Part shown: piece after piece, positions 40,535 through 49,776 of the stretch
Position numbering within the stretch: the first letter of the stretch is position 1
How the letters are laid out: each line of letters begins with the position of its first letter
NCBI GenBank assembly: GCA_023665365.1
Contig: JAMPEA010000001.1
Span: 1 to 64,000, forward strand
Direction: 5' to 3'
DNA: 64,000 nucleotides
Source of the DNA: Bacillota bacterium
GTDB taxonomy: Bacteria > Bacillota > Clostridia > Christensenellales > CAG-917
Translations under genes and position numbers: made by a program
The notes under the pieces: model-generated
What the model was told of the DNA's origin: nothing
What the model saw: only the letters and a program-made list of their open reading frames with translations
The model's database searches: none

Positions 40535-41842
40535 ATGGATATATTTGATTTACAAAACAATGTCGAAAGACTCGCGCCGCTTGCCGAGCGTATGCGCCCT
40601 CGCACCCTGCAAGAGTTCTTGGGACAGGGCAAAATCGTAGGCGAAGGGTCGCTGTTGCGCCGCGCAATATCGGCGGATAGACTTGGCAGTTGCATTTTCT
40701 ACGGACCTCCCGGGACGGGCAAGACTACGCTTGCAAACATAATCGCAGAGAGTACGAATGCGAATTTCGTCAAGCTCAACGCCGTTACGAGCGGCGTAGC
40801 GGACGCAAAAAAGGTCATCGAGGAGGCAAAGGAGCTTTTGCGCGTTTACGGAAAGCGCACTTATCTGCTGCTCGACGAATGTCATAGGTGGAACAAAGCC
40901 CAGTCGGATAGCGTACTCGCCGCAATCGAGCAGGGATATATCATCTTTATAGGTTCGACAACGGAAAACCCTTACGTCAGCATGACGCGCGCTATCGTTT
41001 CGAGATGCAGAGTGTTCAGCTTTTCGCGCCTTAAAGAGGAGGATATTCGCGCAGGGCTCAAACGTGCCTTATCCGATAAGGAAAGAGGACTCGGCAATAT
41101 GAACTTAAACGTCTCCGACGAGGCGCTAAATCATATCGCATGGGCGAGCGGCGGAGATATGCGCACTGCGCTCAACGCACTCGAACTTGCCTGCATGACC
41201 ACTCATGCCGACGAAAGCGGCGCAATAATCGTGGGCAAAGACGAGGCGGAGCAGTCGATACAGCAAAAGTCGCTCAGCGTGACCGAAGACATGTACTACG
41301 ATATGATTTCCGCCTTTATAAAGAGTATGCGAGGGAGCGATTCGTCTGCGGCGCTTTACTGGGCGGAGCGGCTCATCGAGGCGGGTTGCGACCCGATGTT
41401 GATTGCAAGAAGGATAATGATACACGCTTGCGAGGACGTTGGGCTTGCCGACCCAAACGCGATAGTCGTTGCGCAGTCCTGCGTGAGCGCGTTTGAGCGT
41501 ATCGGTTTGCCGGAGGGCAGAATTCCGCTTGCCGAGGGCATAATCTACGTATCCGAAGCGCCGAAGTCGAATACTGTCGTAGAGGCGTTGGAGCTTGCCG
41601 ATAACGCGGTCAAAACCGTCAAGCACGAAAGCGTGCCTATCTATCTTAGAGACCCGAGCTATAAGGGCAAGGACGAGGTAGTCAGCGGCTACAAATATCC
41701 GCACAGCTACGGCGGTTGGGTGGAGCAGCAGTATCTGCCCGACGAGCTTAAAGACGCAAAATTTTACGTTCCGTCCGACCACGGCTTTGAAAAGGTCATA
41801 AGGGAGCGTCAAAGTCTGCGAGTCCCAAAAAAATCGGAATAG
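40535..41842 (+). CDS. rarA: Replication-associated recombination protein RarA
   Basis: AAA+ ATPase of the MgsA/RarA/WRNIP1 family acting at stalled replication forks. Walker A GPPGTGKT at 57-64, Walker B LLLDECH at 111-117 (Cys replaces the usual Ile or Val), sensor STTENP, and the C-terminal tetramerisation part with SYKGKDEVV and KYPHSYGGWVEQQYLP. 435 residues. No ribosome-binding site precedes the ATG, and a strong extended -10 promoter ends eight bases before it, which suggests translation from a leaderless transcript. Confidence 0.96.
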   Translation: MDIFDLQNNVERLAPLAERMRPRTLQEFLGQGKIVGEGSLLRRAISADRLGSCIFYGPPGTGKTTLANIIAESTNANFVKLNAVTSGVADAKKVIEEAKELLRVYGKRTYLLLDECHRWNKAQSDSVLAAIEQGYIIFIGSTTENPYVSMTRAIVSRCRVFSFSRLKEEDIRAGLKRALSDKERGLGNMNLNVSDEALNHIAWASGGDMRTALNALELACMTTHADESGAIIVGKDEAEQSIQQKSLSVTEDMYYDMISAFIKSMRGSDSSAALYWAERLIEAGCDPMLIARRIMIHACEDVGLADPNAIVVAQSCVSAFERIGLPEGRIPLAEGIIYVSEAPKSNTVVEALELADNAVKTVKHESVPIYLRDPSYKGKDEVVSGYKYPHSYGGWVEQQYLPDELKDAKFYVPSDHGFEKVIRERQSLRVPKKSE

Positions 41843-41879
41843 CGGATTTTGCGGCATATCTGCCGCTCGATAAAATCTG

Positions 41880-41908
41880 TTGACAATATTTAAAAAGTGG
41901 AATAAATT
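41880..41908 (+). promoter_or_regulatory. Promoter upstream of the ABC transporter genes
   Basis: TTGACA, 17-bp spacer, TAAATT, giving a leader of about 155 bases. A hairpin, GCGGCA-TATC-TGCCGC at 41851-41866, precedes it but has no T run. Confidence 0.6.
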
Positions 41909-42069
41909 AGGAATTGTCAAAAACCCTAATACGCCAAATCAGACACTTTTATTTCGATAACAAGTGCAGATCGTTACGTCTATTTTTGGTGGACGGGTTT
42001 TTGACAAAATCTAACGTAATGCGCTTGTTATATTTTTTTGAAAAGTTTTCGGGCGCAAGGAGTGCAAAT

Positions 42070-42810
42070 ATGTTTAAAATCAGCAATTTGACAAAAACCT
42101 ATGCGGGCAGTAAAAAACCGTCCGTGGAAAATCTGTCCCTCGAAGTCGGCGACGGCGAGATATTCGGATTTATAGGACCTAACGGCGCGGGAAAGTCAAC
42201 GACCATCAAATGTATTACAAGCATAATAAATTTTGAAGAGGGAAACATATCCGTTGACGGAATTTCTTTGAAAGATAATCCTTGCGAAGTCAAAAAACTC
42301 GTCGGATACGTCAGCGACGACCACGTGCTGTACGAGGGATTGACGGGGATAGAATACGTAAATTTTATCTGCGACGTGTTTGACGTGCCGTCCGCGCTCA
42401 GAGAGGAAAGGTTAAATAGATACCTTGAAATGTTTGCGTTGGAAGGGGCGATAAAAAATCAGATTTCATCGTATTCGCACGGAATGAAGCAAAAGTTGAA
42501 TATCATCGGAGCGCTCATTCACGAGCCGAGAGTTTGGATACTCGACGAGCCTATGACGGGGCTTGACCCAAAATCAGCCTATCATCTCAAAACGCTTATG
42601 CGCGAGCATGCCGACAAGGGCAACTGCGTATTTTTCAGCTCGCACGTGCTCGAAGTCGTGGAAAAAATTTGCGACAGAATAGGCATAATCGACAACGGGA
42701 AGCTCATCACTACGTGCACCATATCCGAACTCAAAGAGCGCGACCGCGATAGTTCGTTGGAAGAACTCTTTTTGAAACTGACGGAAGATACTGCTTCCGA
42801 AAATCTATAA
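42070..42810 (+). CDS. ABC transporter ATP-binding protein
   Basis: ATPase subunit of 246 residues: Walker A GPNGAGKST at 36-44, Q-loop region replaced by GYVSDDHVLYEG, signature SYSHGMKQK near 134-142, Walker B VWILDEP near 155-161, and the switch His in FFSSHVLEV. ATG 42070 follows AAGGAG; an in-frame start at 41914 lies in front of a domain-free segment and is unlikely. The partner permease gene starts 16 bases after its stop. Substrate unknown. Confidence 0.93.
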   Translation: MFKISNLTKTYAGSKKPSVENLSLEVGDGEIFGFIGPNGAGKSTTIKCITSIINFEEGNISVDGISLKDNPCEVKKLVGYVSDDHVLYEGLTGIEYVNFICDVFDVPSALREERLNRYLEMFALEGAIKNQISSYSHGMKQKLNIIGALIHEPRVWILDEPMTGLDPKSAYHLKTLMREHADKGNCVFFSSHVLEVVEKICDRIGIIDNGKLITTCTISELKERDRDSSLEELFLKLTEDTASENL

Positions 42811-42825
42811 ATTTGCGGCGTGCTT

Positions 42826-44577
42826 ATGAAAGACTTTATATTGGTATTTAAGGTTCTGTTTAGAAATCAAAACGCGCGTCGCATATCCGCAAGCGGCAAG
42901 CGCAAACTTCCTCAAAACGTCGTCACTCTGCTTTGTATGCTTCCTCTTGCGCTTTTAATGTGCGTCGTATTCGGATTGCTTGCTGTGATAGTGCCCGACG
43001 CAAAAACGCTGTCGCTCGTGAGCAACGTTGTGGTGTCGGCAGTGCAGTTGTTCGCGCTGTTCACCTCTATGTTTACGGTGATGAACACGCTTTACCATTC
43101 GTCTGACACTCCGTTTTTAAACACCTTGCCGATCAGCCATATATCGGTATTTTTCGCAAAATTCTCGATAGCGTATCTGAATATGCTCCTGTTTATCGCT
43201 TCGTTTACAGTGCCGACGCTACTGACGGTATCCATAGTTTACGCCGCGTTCGGTCGAGCTATGTTCTACGGTTATTTCGCGCTGATATTTCTAATAACAA
43301 TCGTCGCGCCGATACTGCCTCTGTTTATACTGACGCTGTTTTCGATGCCGATTTCCTATATCGGCTCCTTTTTCAAGGGCAAATCCGTACTCAAAACGAT
43401 ATTGGCGCTTCTGTTTTACGTTGCGATAATGGTAGGATATTTGCTTTTGGTCTACTATCTCGGAAAAGACGACGACAGCGAGCTTGATAACATACAGATG
43501 ACGGGCAGTGCGCTTGCCGGGCTCGGCGTATTTGCAAAGGTCATGTATCCAAACGCCGTATTGATAGAATTCTGTCTCGGGATAGACGCAGGGAAGAACT
43601 TCGGAATATCGGTCGGCATAACCGTGGGAATGATTGTAGTTATGCTCCTTCTCGCAATGCTTTTCTATCGCAGGATAAACCAGCGCAGGCTCGAAACCAA
43701 CAACGACTGCTCCCATAGCGCCGTGAGTTACAAGCAGAGCAACTCGCTCGTGTTGTCGCTTATGAAAAAGGATTTCAAGGACATTATGCGCAACCCGAGC
43801 CTTGCCGCGTCGAGCTTGGCTACGATTTTGATGTGTCCCGTCATATCCGCCATCATGTATTTCGTAAGCGATATGCAAACCTCTAACGATGCCGTCCCCG
43901 AATACCTCAACGCGATTTTGAAGCTGTCGTATTTGGTGCTGTACTCCTTGATTTTCCTTGCGGGAACTAATGGAATGGCGATGATAGCCTACACGCGAGA
44001 GGGACACTCCTTCTATCTCACAAAAACACTCCCGATCAGCGCAAAGGACAGTATAAGGGCAAAATTCGCACTTTCGATAATACCGTCGGGGATAATTTTG
44101 ATAGTGCAGACTATTATTGCGATTGCTCTGTACAGGCTTGACGTTTTAAGCGTAATTCTGTTTTTAATCTGTATGGCGTTTGCAATAGTAGGCGCAACGG
44201 CGTTGCTCATATACTGCGACATGCGCTTCGGCAACGTAAACTGGAATACAAGGCAGGATTTAAAACAGGTGTCAAACGCGAACAAGGGCTCGCTTATAGT
44301 GGCGTTTAGCGCAGTGGGCATCGGCTGTATTGCGCTCGTAAGCGGAATACTGCTTGCAACCTATGCCTATCAAATCGGAGGGAAAACGGTTGTGCTCGCA
44401 GTATTTTGGAGCGTGCTATTTGCGCTGACGCTTGCAATGCTTATCGCGGGAATACTCGTTTTGAAATTCAAAGCCGAACCCTATTACGACCTTATCGGAG
44501 AGAGAAAATTCAGTCCTAAAAGCGGTTTAATAAGAGGACGTGCCAATAGCGGGAACGGCAACACGCTGATGAAATGA
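42826..44577 (+). CDS. ABC transporter permease, ABC-2-like
   Basis: A 583-residue membrane protein with about 12 hydrophobic helices in two halves (near 35-230 and 330-560) joined by a cytoplasmic segment containing LVLSLMKKDFKDIMRNP, which parallels the start of the protein (MKDFILVFKVLFRNQN). The repeat suggests internal duplication of an ABC-2 permease unit. It pairs with the ATPase encoded just upstream. Substrate unknown; large two-gene systems of this type in Clostridia serve drug, peptide or lipid export. ATG 42826 has no strong ribosome-binding site. Confidence 0.82.
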   Translation: MKDFILVFKVLFRNQNARRISASGKRKLPQNVVTLLCMLPLALLMCVVFGLLAVIVPDAKTLSLVSNVVVSAVQLFALFTSMFTVMNTLYHSSDTPFLNTLPISHISVFFAKFSIAYLNMLLFIASFTVPTLLTVSIVYAAFGRAMFYGYFALIFLITIVAPILPLFILTLFSMPISYIGSFFKGKSVLKTILALLFYVAIMVGYLLLVYYLGKDDDSELDNIQMTGSALAGLGVFAKVMYPNAVLIEFCLGIDAGKNFGISVGITVGMIVVMLLLAMLFYRRINQRRLETNNDCSHSAVSYKQSNSLVLSLMKKDFKDIMRNPSLAASSLATILMCPVISAIMYFVSDMQTSNDAVPEYLNAILKLSYLVLYSLIFLAGTNGMAMIAYTREGHSFYLTKTLPISAKDSIRAKFALSIIPSGIILIVQTIIAIALYRLDVLSVILFLICMAFAIVGATALLIYCDMRFGNVNWNTRQDLKQVSNANKGSLIVAFSAVGIGCIALVSGILLATYAYQIGGKTVVLAVFWSVLFALTLAMLIAGILVLKFKAEPYYDLIGERKFSPKSGLIRGRANSGNGNTLMK

Positions 44578-44633
44578 GCTAATTAGATACACTAAAACGC
44601 AATATTGTAATGCGATAAATAAACGAGGTGATT

Positions 44634-45062
44634 ATGCTTAAACATAAAATTGCGCTCGACGTAGGCGACGTTCGCATCGGGGTTGCGGTGAGCGATTTGC
44701 TTGGGATAACCGCAAATCCGCGCGAAACTTACGTGCGCAAAAAAGGTGACTCAAACGCCGATATAGCGTATTTTTGCGAATATGCAAAACGCGAGGACGC
44801 GGACGCTTTCGTGCTCGGATTGCCCAAGAATATGGACGGCACAGAGGGCGAGCGCGCAAAAATTACGCGCGAATTCGGCGATACTTTGAGCGCTGCTTCG
44901 GGATTGCCCGTGTATTATCAGGACGAGCGACTGACTACGGTTTCTGCCGAGCGTATGCTTATTGGCGCCGACGTGCGTAGGGAAAAGCGAAAGCAGGTCG
45001 TAGACAAGGTTGCCGCAACTATCATATTGCAATCCTATCTCGACAGCCAAAATTTTAGATAA
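44634..45062 (+). CDS. ruvX: RuvX/YqgF-family putative Holliday junction resolvase
   Basis: RNase H-fold nuclease with a proposed role in pre-16S rRNA 5' end processing. LDVGDVRIGVAVSD gives the first catalytic Asp (Asp9); GLPKNMDG, YQDERLTTVSAE and VVDKVAATIILQSYL complete the family pattern. 142 residues. ATG 44634 follows GAGGTG. Followed by a DUF1292 gene, as in the Bacillus yrrK-yrzB pair. Confidence 0.93.
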   Translation: MLKHKIALDVGDVRIGVAVSDLLGITANPRETYVRKKGDSNADIAYFCEYAKREDADAFVLGLPKNMDGTEGERAKITREFGDTLSAASGLPVYYQDERLTTVSAERMLIGADVRREKRKQVVDKVAATIILQSYLDSQNFR

Positions 45063-45132
45063 TCGTATTGCATTTGTCAAAAACCGTGTTATACTAACTG
45101 AGTGGACTAAGCGTCCGAAGGAGAAAACCGCT

Positions 45133-45456
45133 ATGGCAGATTTTTTTGAAGATAACAACAATATCGACGACGATGACGATATAATCGTCTTGCACAACGA
45201 AAATACCGATATGGATGAGGAGTTCTATCATCTCGCCACGCTCGACGTTGACCAAAAATGGTACGTGGTGATGAAGCCCGTCGAAAAACTCGACGATATT
45301 GCCGACGACGAAGTGCTCATTTACGAGATAGTCGAGGACGAGGAAGGCAACGACGCATTCGCGCCCATCGAGGACGAGGACGTGCTCGACAAAGTTTTCG
45401 AGGAGTTTATGGCGGAAGTCGCCAAGTATGAGGACGAAAACGGCGACGAGGAATAA
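45133..45456 (+). CDS. DUF1292 (YrzB-like) acidic protein
   Basis: A very acidic 107-residue protein. After an Asp-rich N terminus, the family core is EEFYHLATLDVDQKWYVVMKPVE followed by DEVLIYEIVEDEEGNDAFAPIEDEDVLDKVFEEF. Role unknown; conserved beside ruvX in Firmicutes. ATG 45133 follows GGAG. A long-stem terminator comes next. Confidence 0.9.
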   Translation: MADFFEDNNNIDDDDDIIVLHNENTDMDEEFYHLATLDVDQKWYVVMKPVEKLDDIADDEVLIYEIVEDEEGNDAFAPIEDEDVLDKVFEEFMAEVAKYEDENGDEE

Positions 45457-45477
45457 TATTTTTATCCGCTGAGCCCT

Positions 45478-45526
45478 AAGCCGTCGGCGTTATTTGCATT
45501 TACAGCGCGCGACGGCTTTTGTTTTG
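45478..45526 (+). terminator. Terminator before rpsB
   Basis: AAGCCGTCG/CGACGGCTT outer stem around a 23-base loop, then TTTTGTTTT. Confidence 0.75.
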
Positions 45527-45568
45527 CAAAAATAATAAAAAAAATTTTGCCAAACCGCTTTATTTTGT

Positions 45569-45597
45569 TTGCAAAAATATTTTATATATAATATAAT
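45569..45597 (+). promoter_or_regulatory. Promoter of rpsB-tsf
   Basis: TTGCAA, 17-bp spacer, TATAAT in a very A/T-rich stretch. Confidence 0.75.
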
Positions 45598-45603
45598 CCA
45601 AAA

Positions 45604-45690
45604 CGAACCCACACTGCGACGGAGTTCGGATAGTTCCTAAGGGTCGTCTGAGCGGCGAAATCGCGGGAGGTAAAAACTAATCAGGAGGAC
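45604..45690 (+). promoter_or_regulatory. rpsB: Structured rpsB leader
   Basis: About 90 untranslated bases precede rpsB. They include GCGAC...GTCGT and GCGA-AA-TCGC pairings and a second GGAGG at 45666. Leaders of this kind on ribosomal genes often mediate autoregulation by the encoded protein; that is inference here. Confidence 0.35.
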
Positions 45691-45695
45691 CTATT

Positions 45696-46532
45696 ATGGC
45701 CGTCACATCAATGAAAGCCCTGCTTGAAGCGGGCGTACACTTCGGACATCAGACAAAACGCTGGAATCCGAAAATGAGCAAGTATATCTATGCAACGAGA
45801 AACGACATTCACATCATCGACTTGCAAATCTCCGTCGATCACGTCGAAGCCGCGTATCAGTTTGTCAAGAGCGTTGCGCAAGAGGGCAAATCCGTACTCT
45901 TCGTCGGTACGAAAAAGCAAGCGCAGGACGCTATCAAGCAAGAAGCCCAGCGTTGCGATATGTTCTACATCAACCAGAGATGGCTCGGCGGAACGCTGAC
46001 AAACTTCAAGACCATTCGCACGAGAATCGACCGCTTGAACAAAATCAATCAGATGGAACTCATCGGCGAATTCGAACTTCTCCCCAAGAAAGAGGTTTCA
46101 AAGCTCAAAAAGGAGCGCGACGACCTTGAAAAGAACCTCGGCGGCATCAAAAATATGCGCAATCTACCCGGCTGTCTGTTCGTCGTAGACCTCAAAAAAG
46201 AGGAAAACGCGGTGAGAGAGGCTCGCAAACTCAATATTCCGATCGTTGCGGTCGTCGATACCAACTGCGACCCCGACCTTGTCGATTACGTTATCCCCGG
46301 CAACGACGACGCTATCCGCGCAATACAACTCTTTGCGTCGCTGATGGCTGATGCGGTTATCGAAGCAAATCAAGGCGAATCCTTTGTTGCCGCCAAGGTT
46401 GAGAAAGCCGCTCCCGAAACCGTCGAAGTTGAAGAAGTTGTCGAACAAGTCGTTGAAGAACCCGTTCAACCCCTCACTCCCGAAGAGGCTCTCGAAAAAG
46501 CCATCGCAGAGAAAGAGGCTTCCGAAAACTAA
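45696..46532 (+). CDS. rpsB: 30S ribosomal protein S2
   Basis: Small-subunit protein. [27 protein letters not shown] at the start and [27 protein letters not shown] and [24 protein letters not shown] are diagnostic. The core is complete by about residue 228; an acidic, Glu/Pro/Val-rich tail of about 45 residues follows. AGGAGG precedes the ATG. Followed by tsf, the usual order. Confidence 0.98.
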   Translation: MAVTSMKALLEAGVHFGHQTKRWNPKMSKYIYATRNDIHIIDLQISVDHVEAAYQFVKSVAQEGKSVLFVGTKKQAQDAIKQEAQRCDMFYINQRWLGGTLTNFKTIRTRIDRLNKINQMELIGEFELLPKKEVSKLKKERDDLEKNLGGIKNMRNLPGCLFVVDLKKEENAVREARKLNIPIVAVVDTNCDPDLVDYVIPGNDDAIRAIQLFASLMADAVIEANQGESFVAAKVEKAAPETVEVEEVVEQVVEEPVQPLTPEEALEKAIAEKEASEN

Positions 46533-46640
46533 TCGTTTACGGCGAAATGCCGCAAACCATTTAAGTTTATGACACGGCAAATTGCCGCAAATCTACAAGG
46601 CGTATAGACGCGCCGCTAAATTCAGATAATAGGAGTATAT

Positions 46641-47513
46641 ATGGCATTTACAAGTAAAGACGTTATGGAACTTCGCCAGCGTACCGGTGTAGGTATGATG
46701 GATTGCAAAAAGGCTCTCGTCGCCACCGACGGCGATATGGAAGCCGCTATCGACTACTTGCGCGAAAGAGGAATGGCGCAAGCCGCTAAGAAAGAATCGC
46801 GTATCGCCGCAGAGGGCATCGTTTACGCGGCGGGCAAGGACGGCAAGTATGCGCTGGTTGAAGTCAACTGCGAATCCGACTTCGTTGCGGGCGGTCCCGT
46901 GTTTAAAGAGTACGTCGCAAAGGTTGCGGATTATATTCTCGACAATCCCTCCGCAAGCGTAGAGGACGTTGTCGCGGCAATGCAACCCGTGACGAACGAG
47001 TACGTTTTGAAGATGGGCGAGAAACTCTCTATCCGTCGCTTCACGGTTTACGAGGCGCACGACACCGAGGTTGATACCTATATCCATATGGGCGGAAAAA
47101 TCGGCGTTATGGTCGAGGCGAGCAAGGGCGCGGGCAAGGACGTCATTCACGACGTGGCTTTGCAAATTGCCGCCGCAAACGCTCAATACGTGACCCGCGA
47201 TGAAGTCCCCGCGTCGGAAGTCGAGCACGAAAAGGAAATTCTCAAAGCTCAGGCTCTCAACGAGGACAATCCCAAGCCCGAGGCAATCATCGAAAAGATG
47301 ATGGTCGGCAGAATTAACAAATTCTACAAGGATATTTGCCTCGTCGAACAGCCTTTCGTCAAGAACGGCGACCTTACTATTGCGCAGTACCTTAAAAACA
47401 ACGGCAACGCGACGGTTATCCGCTTCACGCGTTACGCTATGGGCGAGGGCTTGCAAAAGAGAGAGGACGATTTCGTCGGCGAAGTAATGGCGCAAGCCGG
47501 TATGATAAAATAA
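46641..47513 (+). CDS. tsf: Elongation factor Ts
   Basis: Nucleotide exchange factor of EF-Tu. MELRQRTGVGMMDCKKAL is the family signature, followed by the core domain (ALVEVNCESDFVA, YIHMGGKIGVMVE). 290 residues, full length. The 108-bp gap after rpsB holds two short CGGCAA-type hairpins but no terminator, so the genes are probably cotranscribed. A terminator follows. Confidence 0.98.
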   Translation: MAFTSKDVMELRQRTGVGMMDCKKALVATDGDMEAAIDYLRERGMAQAAKKESRIAAEGIVYAAGKDGKYALVEVNCESDFVAGGPVFKEYVAKVADYILDNPSASVEDVVAAMQPVTNEYVLKMGEKLSIRRFTVYEAHDTEVDTYIHMGGKIGVMVEASKGAGKDVIHDVALQIAAANAQYVTRDEVPASEVEHEKEILKAQALNEDNPKPEAIIEKMMVGRINKFYKDICLVEQPFVKNGDLTIAQYLKNNGNATVIRFTRYAMGEGLQKREDDFVGEVMAQAGMIK

Positions 47514-47517
47514 TCTT

Positions 47518-47547
47518 AAAGGGAATGCAAATCGCATTCCCTTTTTT
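47518..47547 (+). terminator. Terminator after tsf
   Basis: AAAGGGAATGC/GCATTCCCTTT stem, five-base loop, run of T. Confidence 0.92.
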
Positions 47548-47607
47548 AGAGGTTAAATTCGTAGCTTTGCAAACCTATCGTTTGCAGGGCATAAATATAG
47601 GTAGAAT

Positions 47608-48375
47608 ATGGACAACACATTAGATAACTGCGCAACCCAAATCGTCAACGTAAAATTGGACTCAAACGTCAAATATAAGCGCGTCATAATCAAACTTTCG
47701 GGCGAGGCGCTCGCAAGCGACGCTACGGGCATGGGCATCGACATGAAAAAGCTCGACTACGTTTGCGACGAGATTGCCGATATAAGGAAGCTCGGCGTTG
47801 AGGTAGGCATAGTCATAGGCGGAGGCAACTTTTGGCGCGGTCGTCAAGCCGACGAAAAGATGAACCGCTCGACCGCCGACCATATGGGAATGCTCGCAAC
47901 CGTGATGAACGCGCTTGCAATACAGGACAGGCTCGAACAGCACGGAATTCCAGTCAGAGTGCAGACCGCGCTTACGATAACCAAAGTCGCCGAGCCCTAT
48001 ATACTTCGTAAAGCCGTGCGCCACTTTGAAAAGGGAAGAATAGTCATCTTCGCTTGCGGAACGGGCAATCCGTATTTTTCGACGGATACGGGCGCGGCGC
48101 TTCGCTCCTGCGAAATCGGCGCGGACGCACTGTTGCTTGCCAAAAACGTGGACGGAGTTTACGACAGCGACCCCAAACTCAACAAAGGCGCTAAAAAATT
48201 CGACAAACTCAGTTATATGCAAGTCATATCTATGGGGCTCAAAGCGATGGACACTACGGCTATAACCATGTGTATGGATAACAACGTGCCGATTATCGCT
48301 TTCAGCCTTATGGAAAAGGACAGCATAAAAAAAGCCGTCTGCGGCGAGCAAATCGGGACGGTCATCTCAAAATAA
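47608..48375 (+). CDS. pyrH: UMP kinase PyrH
   Basis: Makes UDP from UMP. Amino-acid-kinase fold with IIKLSGEAL near residue 29, IVIGGGNFWRG, TADHMGMLATVMNAL and ACGTGNPYFSTDTGAALRSCEI. About 22 extra residues precede the usual start, so the true start could be further in, but no later ATG with a better ribosome-binding site precedes the first strand. Followed by a terminator and frr. Confidence 0.96.
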   Translation: MDNTLDNCATQIVNVKLDSNVKYKRVIIKLSGEALASDATGMGIDMKKLDYVCDEIADIRKLGVEVGIVIGGGNFWRGRQADEKMNRSTADHMGMLATVMNALAIQDRLEQHGIPVRVQTALTITKVAEPYILRKAVRHFEKGRIVIFACGTGNPYFSTDTGAALRSCEIGADALLLAKNVDGVYDSDPKLNKGAKKFDKLSYMQVISMGLKAMDTTAITMCMDNNVPIIAFSLMEKDSIKKAVCGEQIGTVISK

Positions 48376-48392
48376 ACGCGCTAACGCTTTAT

Positions 48393-48424
48393 AAGCCCTC
48401 CCAAAAACGGGAGGGTTTTATTAT
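48393..48424 (+). terminator. Terminator after pyrH
   Basis: CCCTCCC/GGGAGGG stem with a six-base loop and TTTTATT. Confidence 0.9.
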
Positions 48425-48473
48425 GCCGTATTTATCGTTAGATATTATATAATAAATAAAGTTATATTAGTTA

Positions 48474-48502
48474 TTGATTTATGCTTTGAAATTTGTTATA
48501 AT
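48474..48502 (+). promoter_or_regulatory. Promoter of frr and the lipid-isoprenoid genes
   Basis: TTGATT, 17-bp spacer, TATAAT, 30 bases before frr. Confidence 0.7.
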
Positions 48503-48531
48503 TTATCCAATATAAAAACGGAGGATTTCCT

Positions 48532-49107
48532 ATGTCGTACAACATTGACGAAGTGGATTTGATTTTCGACGAGTTTGACGAGCGTATTTTAAAGACCGTC
48601 AACAATTTCAAAAACGAGATGCGCTCGATACGCGCGGGCAGAGCCAATCCGCATATTCTCGATAAAATTACCGTGGACTATTACGGCACTCCCACGCCTA
48701 TCAACAATATGGCAAACGTATCCGTGCCCGAAGCTCGTCTGCTCGTGATTTCTCCTTGGGACAAGTCGCAGTTGAAGCCGATCGAAAAGGCGATACTTGC
48801 CGCCAATATCGGCATCACGCCCAACAACGACGGGCAGGTTATAAGGCTCGTATTCCCCGAGCTTACAGAGGATCGCCGCCGCAGTACCGTAAAAGAGGCG
48901 AAGTCGATAGTCGAGGAGAGCAAAATCGTTATGCGCAACGCCCGCCGCGACGCTATCGACGAGTTGAAAAAATTGCAAAAATCGTCGGTGATTACAGAGG
49001 ACGATTTGAAAAACTTCTCTGCCGAAATCGACAAAAAACTCTCCGTTCAAACCGACGACGTAGACAAAACTTTCAAAGAAAAAGAGCAGGAGATTTTGTC
49101 AATCTGA
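48532..49107 (+). CDS. frr: Ribosome recycling factor
   Basis: Splits post-termination ribosomes with EF-G. FKNEMRSIRAGRANPHILDKITVDYYGTPTPINNMANVSVPEARLL is the diagnostic N-terminal part. 191 residues, a few longer than usual at the N terminus. AGGA precedes the ATG; its stop overlaps the uppS start. Confidence 0.97.
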   Translation: MSYNIDEVDLIFDEFDERILKTVNNFKNEMRSIRAGRANPHILDKITVDYYGTPTPINNMANVSVPEARLLVISPWDKSQLKPIEKAILAANIGITPNNDGQVIRLVFPELTEDRRRSTVKEAKSIVEESKIVMRNARRDAIDELKKLQKSSVITEDDLKNFSAEIDKKLSVQTDDVDKTFKEKEQEILSI

Positions 49108-49760
49108 TGCCCCTAAGACATATCGCATTTATCATGGACGGAAACGGTCGATGGGCAACCGCCCGATCTCTGCCTCGTACCGAGGGCTACTCGGCGGGGC
49201 TCGACGCGCTTAAACGCGTAGCAGATGAGTGCGCTCGCCGCGGTGTCGAAGTCGTTTCCGTCTATGCGTTTTCCACTGAAAACAACGCGCGTCCCGAGGC
49301 GGAAAAGCAGGCGATATTCGACGTAGTAAAAAAATTTAACGCCTCCTATGACGGCGATATGCGGATTTTATACATGGGCGACGTTGACGCGCTTCCCGCA
49401 GACGTAGCAGAGTCGGTGCGCGACGTGGAATATAAAACCGCAAACAACGTCGGATTGACCTTGAATATCGCGCTCAACTACGGCGCAAAGGACGATATTA
49501 TACACGCCTGCAAACTCACCTGCGACCACGGCGATTTTACTGTCGAAGGCTTTGAAAGCAATCTTGCAACTTGCGGACTTCCCGCACTCGACGCGATAGT
49601 GCGCACGGGCGGGGAAAAGCGGCTGTCAAACTTTATGCTGTACGAATGCGCGTATGCGGAGTTGTTTTTCATCGACAAACTCTGGCCGGATATGTCCGTT
49701 AAGGACGTGGATAATATAATAGTCGAATTTGAACACCGCAACCGAAAATTCGGCAAATAA
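49107..49760 (+). CDS. uppS: Isoprenyl (undecaprenyl) diphosphate synthase
   Basis: cis-Prenyltransferase that makes the lipid carrier for wall synthesis. The FIMDGNGRWA motif with catalytic Asp11, VYAFSTEN, LNIALNYG and VRTGGEKRLSNFMLYECAYAELFF are present. At 217 residues it is short for the family, with the loss in the middle region. The usual histidine of the GHxxG motif is Tyr here (EGYSAG), and the Trp of STENW is Asn. ATG 49107 shares a base with the frr stop; a longer open frame from 48756 is out of register with frr and not real. Confidence 0.93.
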   Translation: MPLRHIAFIMDGNGRWATARSLPRTEGYSAGLDALKRVADECARRGVEVVSVYAFSTENNARPEAEKQAIFDVVKKFNASYDGDMRILYMGDVDALPADVAESVRDVEYKTANNVGLTLNIALNYGAKDDIIHACKLTCDHGDFTVEGFESNLATCGLPALDAIVRTGGEKRLSNFMLYECAYAELFFIDKLWPDMSVKDVDNIIVEFEHRNRKFGK

Positions 49761-49776
49761 ATCGAATAGGCTGACT

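Noticed and set aside
42001-42034. Second promoter (TTGACA ... TATATT) just before the ABC transporter ATPase
   Set aside because: The spacing is 22 bp, too long for normal use; the promoter at 41880 is a better candidate.
48756-49106. An N-terminal extension of UppS running into frr
   Set aside because: The translation is Arg-rich and is the shadow of frr in another frame; the conserved UppS sequence starts at ATG 49107, which overlaps the frr stop.
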